Assembly (NCBI GenBank): GCA_017936025.1
Contig: JAGBGL010000031.1
Span: 1-7,260, forward strand
DNA length: 7,260 nt
Direction: 5' to 3'
Source: Bacillota bacterium
Lineage (GTDB): Bacteria; Bacillota; Clostridia; Peptostreptococcales; Anaerovoracaceae
Position 1 is the first letter of the stretch; each line of letters begins with the position of its first letter. The notes beneath the pieces were generated by a model, which was not told the origin of the DNA, did no database searches, and worked only from the letters and a program-made list of their open reading frames with translations. The translations under genes were made by a program, and so were the position numbers. Shown here one piece after another: positions 4,874 through 7,260 of this stretch.

Positions 4874-6718
4874 ATGAGAAATTCAGTGGAAGTAAGAAAA
4901 GATGGTTTATACTTAAATAATCAGAAATTTTTTCTGATCAGCGGAGATTTTCATTATTTTAGAACCGTGCCCGAAGGATGGGAACGCCGTCTGAAGCTGA
5001 TGAAGGATTTTGGACTGACAGCAGTGACCACCTATGTGGCATGGAATCTGCATGAACCAAAGCGGGGAGAATATTGCTTTGATGGAATTGCCGATCTGGT
5101 GCATTTTCTGGAACTTGCAGATCAGGTTGGATTGAAAGTCGTTCTTCGCTGTTCTCCCTATATGTGTGCGGAATGGGAATTCGGCGGACTTCCCAGTTGG
5201 CTGTTAAAGGATCGGACCATGGCACTTCGTTCCTCGGATGCTGCATATATGGAACCGTTAAATGAATACAACAGGGTTCTCTGCGAGCTGATCCGTCCCT
5301 ACCTGTTTACCAACGGCGGCCCTATTGTATTAGTGGGTGTGGAAAATGAATACGGCTCTTTTGGTGATGACAGAAAATACCTGGAAATGCTCCGGGATTT
5401 CTATCGAAATGCAGGAATCGATGTGCCGATGATCAGCGCAAATGGCTCGCCGGGATTTAAATATTTAAACGGTACACTGCAGGAAAACTGGAACGGCATT
5501 GATTTTCAGGCAGTACCTGGCAATCTTTATCATCTGGATGATCTTGCAGCCATGCAGCCGGAGAAGCAGCTGATGGTAGGAGAGGCCTGGGTTGGCAATA
5601 TGCACTTCTGGGGAAAACAGTTTTCCAGAAATACCAACATTGAAAAATATGCAGCCTTTTTAAAGGCTGCTTTAGATAGAAATGTTTATGTGAATTTCTA
5701 CATGTTCTGCGGCGGAACGAATTTCGGCTTTTATAACGGCGCATTGAAACGTCCGGATTACATCGCACTGCCGACCACCTATGATTATGATGCTCCGATC
5801 AGTGAGGAAGGTCTGCCCACACCGAAGTATTTTGCGCTTCGGGATGTGCTGGATGAATATCTTGGAAAGGAAAAGCGTCCCCATGTGATGCCGGATTTTG
5901 AAATTCAGTCAGTGGAAAAAATTATCCTGACGGAGTCGGCAAAGCTTTTTGATAATCTGAACAGTGTTGTTTCAAACACAAGAAAAACTAATAAAGTGCT
6001 CTGTATGGAAGATATGGATCAGGATTACGGCTTTATTCGCTACACGACTCATTTGCGCTATACCGGAGATTATAAATACCATTTGAAGATAGATGGACTG
6101 GCGGATCGGGCCACGATTTATCTTGACGGAAAATATCTGGGAACCTACCTGAGAGATCATGACGATCAGAACATTGTTTTTCAGGTGGCAGCCTGCGGAA
6201 GTGATCTTTCCATTCTGGTGGAAAATATGGGAAGAATCAATTACGGATATAACATGTATGATTATAAAGGAATTAACGGCTGTGTCAGATTCGAGATTGA
6301 ATGCAGTGACGGCAGTTTTCTTTATAATTATGCAAATTGTATGGGCTTTACCATCGAATCGATTCCTTTGAAATCACTGGCGGGACTGAACTATCAGAAA
6401 GAGATGGTCATGACGGATGTTCCCTGCTTTTATCAGGGTACCTTTGCTGCAAAACCGGGAGTGGACACTTTCCTGGATATGGACGGCTGGAAAAAAGGTG
6501 TTGTCTGGGTGAATGGAATGAATCTGGGAAGATATTGGGAAATTGGCCCGCAGAGAACCTTATATGTTCCCGGTACTGTCTTAAAAGAGGAAAACGTAAT
6601 TGAGATTTTGGAATTGCACAGACCAAAGGCTGATTTCTGTGTGGCGGCACTGGATCACTGTCTGATCTGTGAGAATATCCGGGCCGAAAAGGATGAGAAG
6701 GAATTCCTGCTGCTTTAA
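4874..6718 (+). CDS. Cytoplasmic beta-galactosidase, glycoside hydrolase family 35
   Basis: This enzyme is predicted to remove terminal beta-linked galactose from imported oligosaccharides with retention of configuration. The 614-residue product has no signal peptide, so it acts in the cytoplasm. Residues 1 to about 335 form the catalytic barrel, with GDFHYFR (24-30), TYVAWNLHEP (53-62) and CAEWEFGGLPSWLL (98-111). The acid/base Glu159 lies in VENEYG (156-161) and the nucleophile Glu237 in GEAW (236-239). FYMFCGGTNFGF (275-286) and YDYDAPISEEG (303-313) complete the site. Beta-sandwich domains follow, with VENMGRINYG (449-458) and VNGMNLGRYWEIGPQ (546-560), which are characteristic of bacterial GH35. 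The length is normal for BgaC-like enzymes. Two substitutions stand out: Asn242 where GH35 enzymes have a conserved Trp five residues after the nucleophile, and RCSPYM where RPGPYI or RPSPYI is usual. The start is set by AGGGAG at 4861-4866. The exact linkage specificity is not readable. Confidence 0.95.
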   Translation: MRNSVEVRKDGLYLNNQKFFLISGDFHYFRTVPEGWERRLKLMKDFGLTAVTTYVAWNLHEPKRGEYCFDGIADLVHFLELADQVGLKVVLRCSPYMCAEWEFGGLPSWLLKDRTMALRSSDAAYMEPLNEYNRVLCELIRPYLFTNGGPIVLVGVENEYGSFGDDRKYLEMLRDFYRNAGIDVPMISANGSPGFKYLNGTLQENWNGIDFQAVPGNLYHLDDLAAMQPEKQLMVGEAWVGNMHFWGKQFSRNTNIEKYAAFLKAALDRNVYVNFYMFCGGTNFGFYNGALKRPDYIALPTTYDYDAPISEEGLPTPKYFALRDVLDEYLGKEKRPHVMPDFEIQSVEKIILTESAKLFDNLNSVVSNTRKTNKVLCMEDMDQDYGFIRYTTHLRYTGDYKYHLKIDGLADRATIYLDGKYLGTYLRDHDDQNIVFQVAACGSDLSILVENMGRINYGYNMYDYKGINGCVRFEIECSDGSFLYNYANCMGFTIESIPLKSLAGLNYQKEMVMTDVPCFYQGTFAAKPGVDTFLDMDGWKKGVVWVNGMNLGRYWEIGPQRTLYVPGTVLKEENVIEILELHRPKADFCVAALDHCLICENIRAEKDEKEFLLL

Positions 6719-6799
6719 AGGACAAAGCTTTCGGGGCTGAAAAATTTATGGAAAAGCAGTTCCGAATGCCTGAGCCTGAAAAGAACCGGAGGACACGAT

Positions 6800-7260
6800 A
6801 TGGATATTTTAAATTACTGTAGTCATTTATATGAAAAGACACAGGAGTTTGCGTGCAGACACGGGGCGCAGCTTCTGCTGATACGGGATGCAGAAAACAG
6901 GGACTATCATGAGATTAAGAATTTCCTGGAGGAGCAGAGATATGATTGTTATGCGGTTCATCAGGAAGGAGAGGTTTTATTCGCAACCTATGTGCTGGCG
7001 GATGAAATTCTGAATCTTTCCTATACACCTTTTGAAAATACAATTCGTATCATCCGGGATCAGGGGACGCTGCTTCCTCCCGACGGATCAACAGAGATTT
7101 CCTGTAAAAATAAGGCAGAGGACAGTGCGGGAGCCTTATCGATTGCAGCGCCTCTGGTGACGCAGCTGCATCAGCGCTATTGGGAGTATGACTGTGGTAT
7201 GACCTACCTGATTCGTCTGGGGGACGGCAGGTTTGCGGTCATTGACGGCGGTATGGCGGA
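6800..7260 (+). CDS. MBL-fold metallo-hydrolase-like protein (3' end outside window)
   Basis: The ATG at 6800 has a strong CGGAGGA site at 6787-6793 and stays open for 153 residues to the window edge. Residues 1 to about 125 match no domain I recognise. They contain a helical start, a mixed middle part and a segment with ILNLSYTPFENTIRIIRDQG (70-89). From about 127 the sequence reads YWEYDCGMTYLIRLGDGRF and then AVIDGG (146-151). This resembles the first beta-strands of the metallo-beta-lactamase fold, where a nucleic-acid-free strand pair ends in a DGG or DTG turn. The metal-binding HxHxDH motif would lie beyond the window, so the enzyme class is unconfirmed. It follows the GH35 gene after 81 bp that hold no convincing terminator or promoter, so co-transcription is likely. 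Its reaction and link to galactoside use are unknown. Confidence 0.72.
   Translation, partial: MDILNYCSHLYEKTQEFACRHGAQLLLIRDAENRDYHEIKNFLEEQRYDCYAVHQEGEVLFATYVLADEILNLSYTPFENTIRIIRDQGTLLPPDGSTEISCKNKAEDSAGALSIAAPLVTQLHQRYWEYDCGMTYLIRLGDGRFAVIDGGMA

Noticed and set aside
6748..6822. 24-codon open frame between the GH35 and MBL-fold genes
   Set aside because: It has no ribosome binding site, is very basic and charged without motif, and overlaps the start of the next gene in another frame. Chance is the simplest explanation.
6408..6842. Leftward 144-codon open frame opposite the GH35 3' end
   Set aside because: It lies antisense to well-conserved GH35 C-terminal sequence and reads as a low-quality shadow rich in Ser, Pro and Arg.

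Overview
The window looks like part of a carbohydrate-utilisation locus from a Clostridia bacterium, most likely a gut-type Lachnospiraceae. This rests on several things. There are strong AGGAG-type ribosome binding sites and a mixed AT/GC codon use. The solute-binding lipoprotein carries a long Glu/Ala/Lys-rich linker behind its signal peptide. The gene set itself (AraC regulator, LplB/YtcP-type permeases, binding protein, cytoplasmic GH35 enzyme) is common in that family. The assignment is inference, because no taxonomic marker gene is present.

Layout. A leftward AraC-family regulator runs off the left edge with only its extreme C-terminus missing (839-1). A 217-bp divergent control region (840-1056) holds overlapping divergent promoter candidates, a perfect 9-bp inverted repeat and a possible leader structure. 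Rightward come two CUT1-type sugar permeases (1057-2055, 2069-2962), a 138-bp spacer with a GC-rich hairpin, and the lipoprotein substrate-binding component (3101-4774). A 99-bp spacer follows with a near-consensus CcpA cre site and a terminator-like hairpin. Then come a cytoplasmic family 35 beta-galactosidase (4874-6718) and the N-terminal half of an MBL-fold metallo-hydrolase-like protein (6800 to the right edge).

How they probably work together. The lipoprotein captures an oligosaccharide outside the cell and the two permeases form the membrane channel. No ATPase is encoded here, so a shared MsmX/MsmK-type ATPase elsewhere probably powers import. The signal-less GH35 enzyme would then remove terminal beta-linked galactose in the cytoplasm. 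The divergent AraC protein is the likely substrate-responsive regulator. The cre/terminator block between the binding protein and the enzyme would let carbon status and partial termination set the enzyme level separately from the transporter. The MBL-fold protein's role is unknown.

No wholly new system is evident. The points most worth a second look are an unusual substitution in the GH35 nucleophile loop (Asn where a conserved active-site Trp is expected), the compact cre/hairpin/terminator block, the architecture of the divergent control region, and the uncharacterised N-terminal region of the MBL-fold protein.
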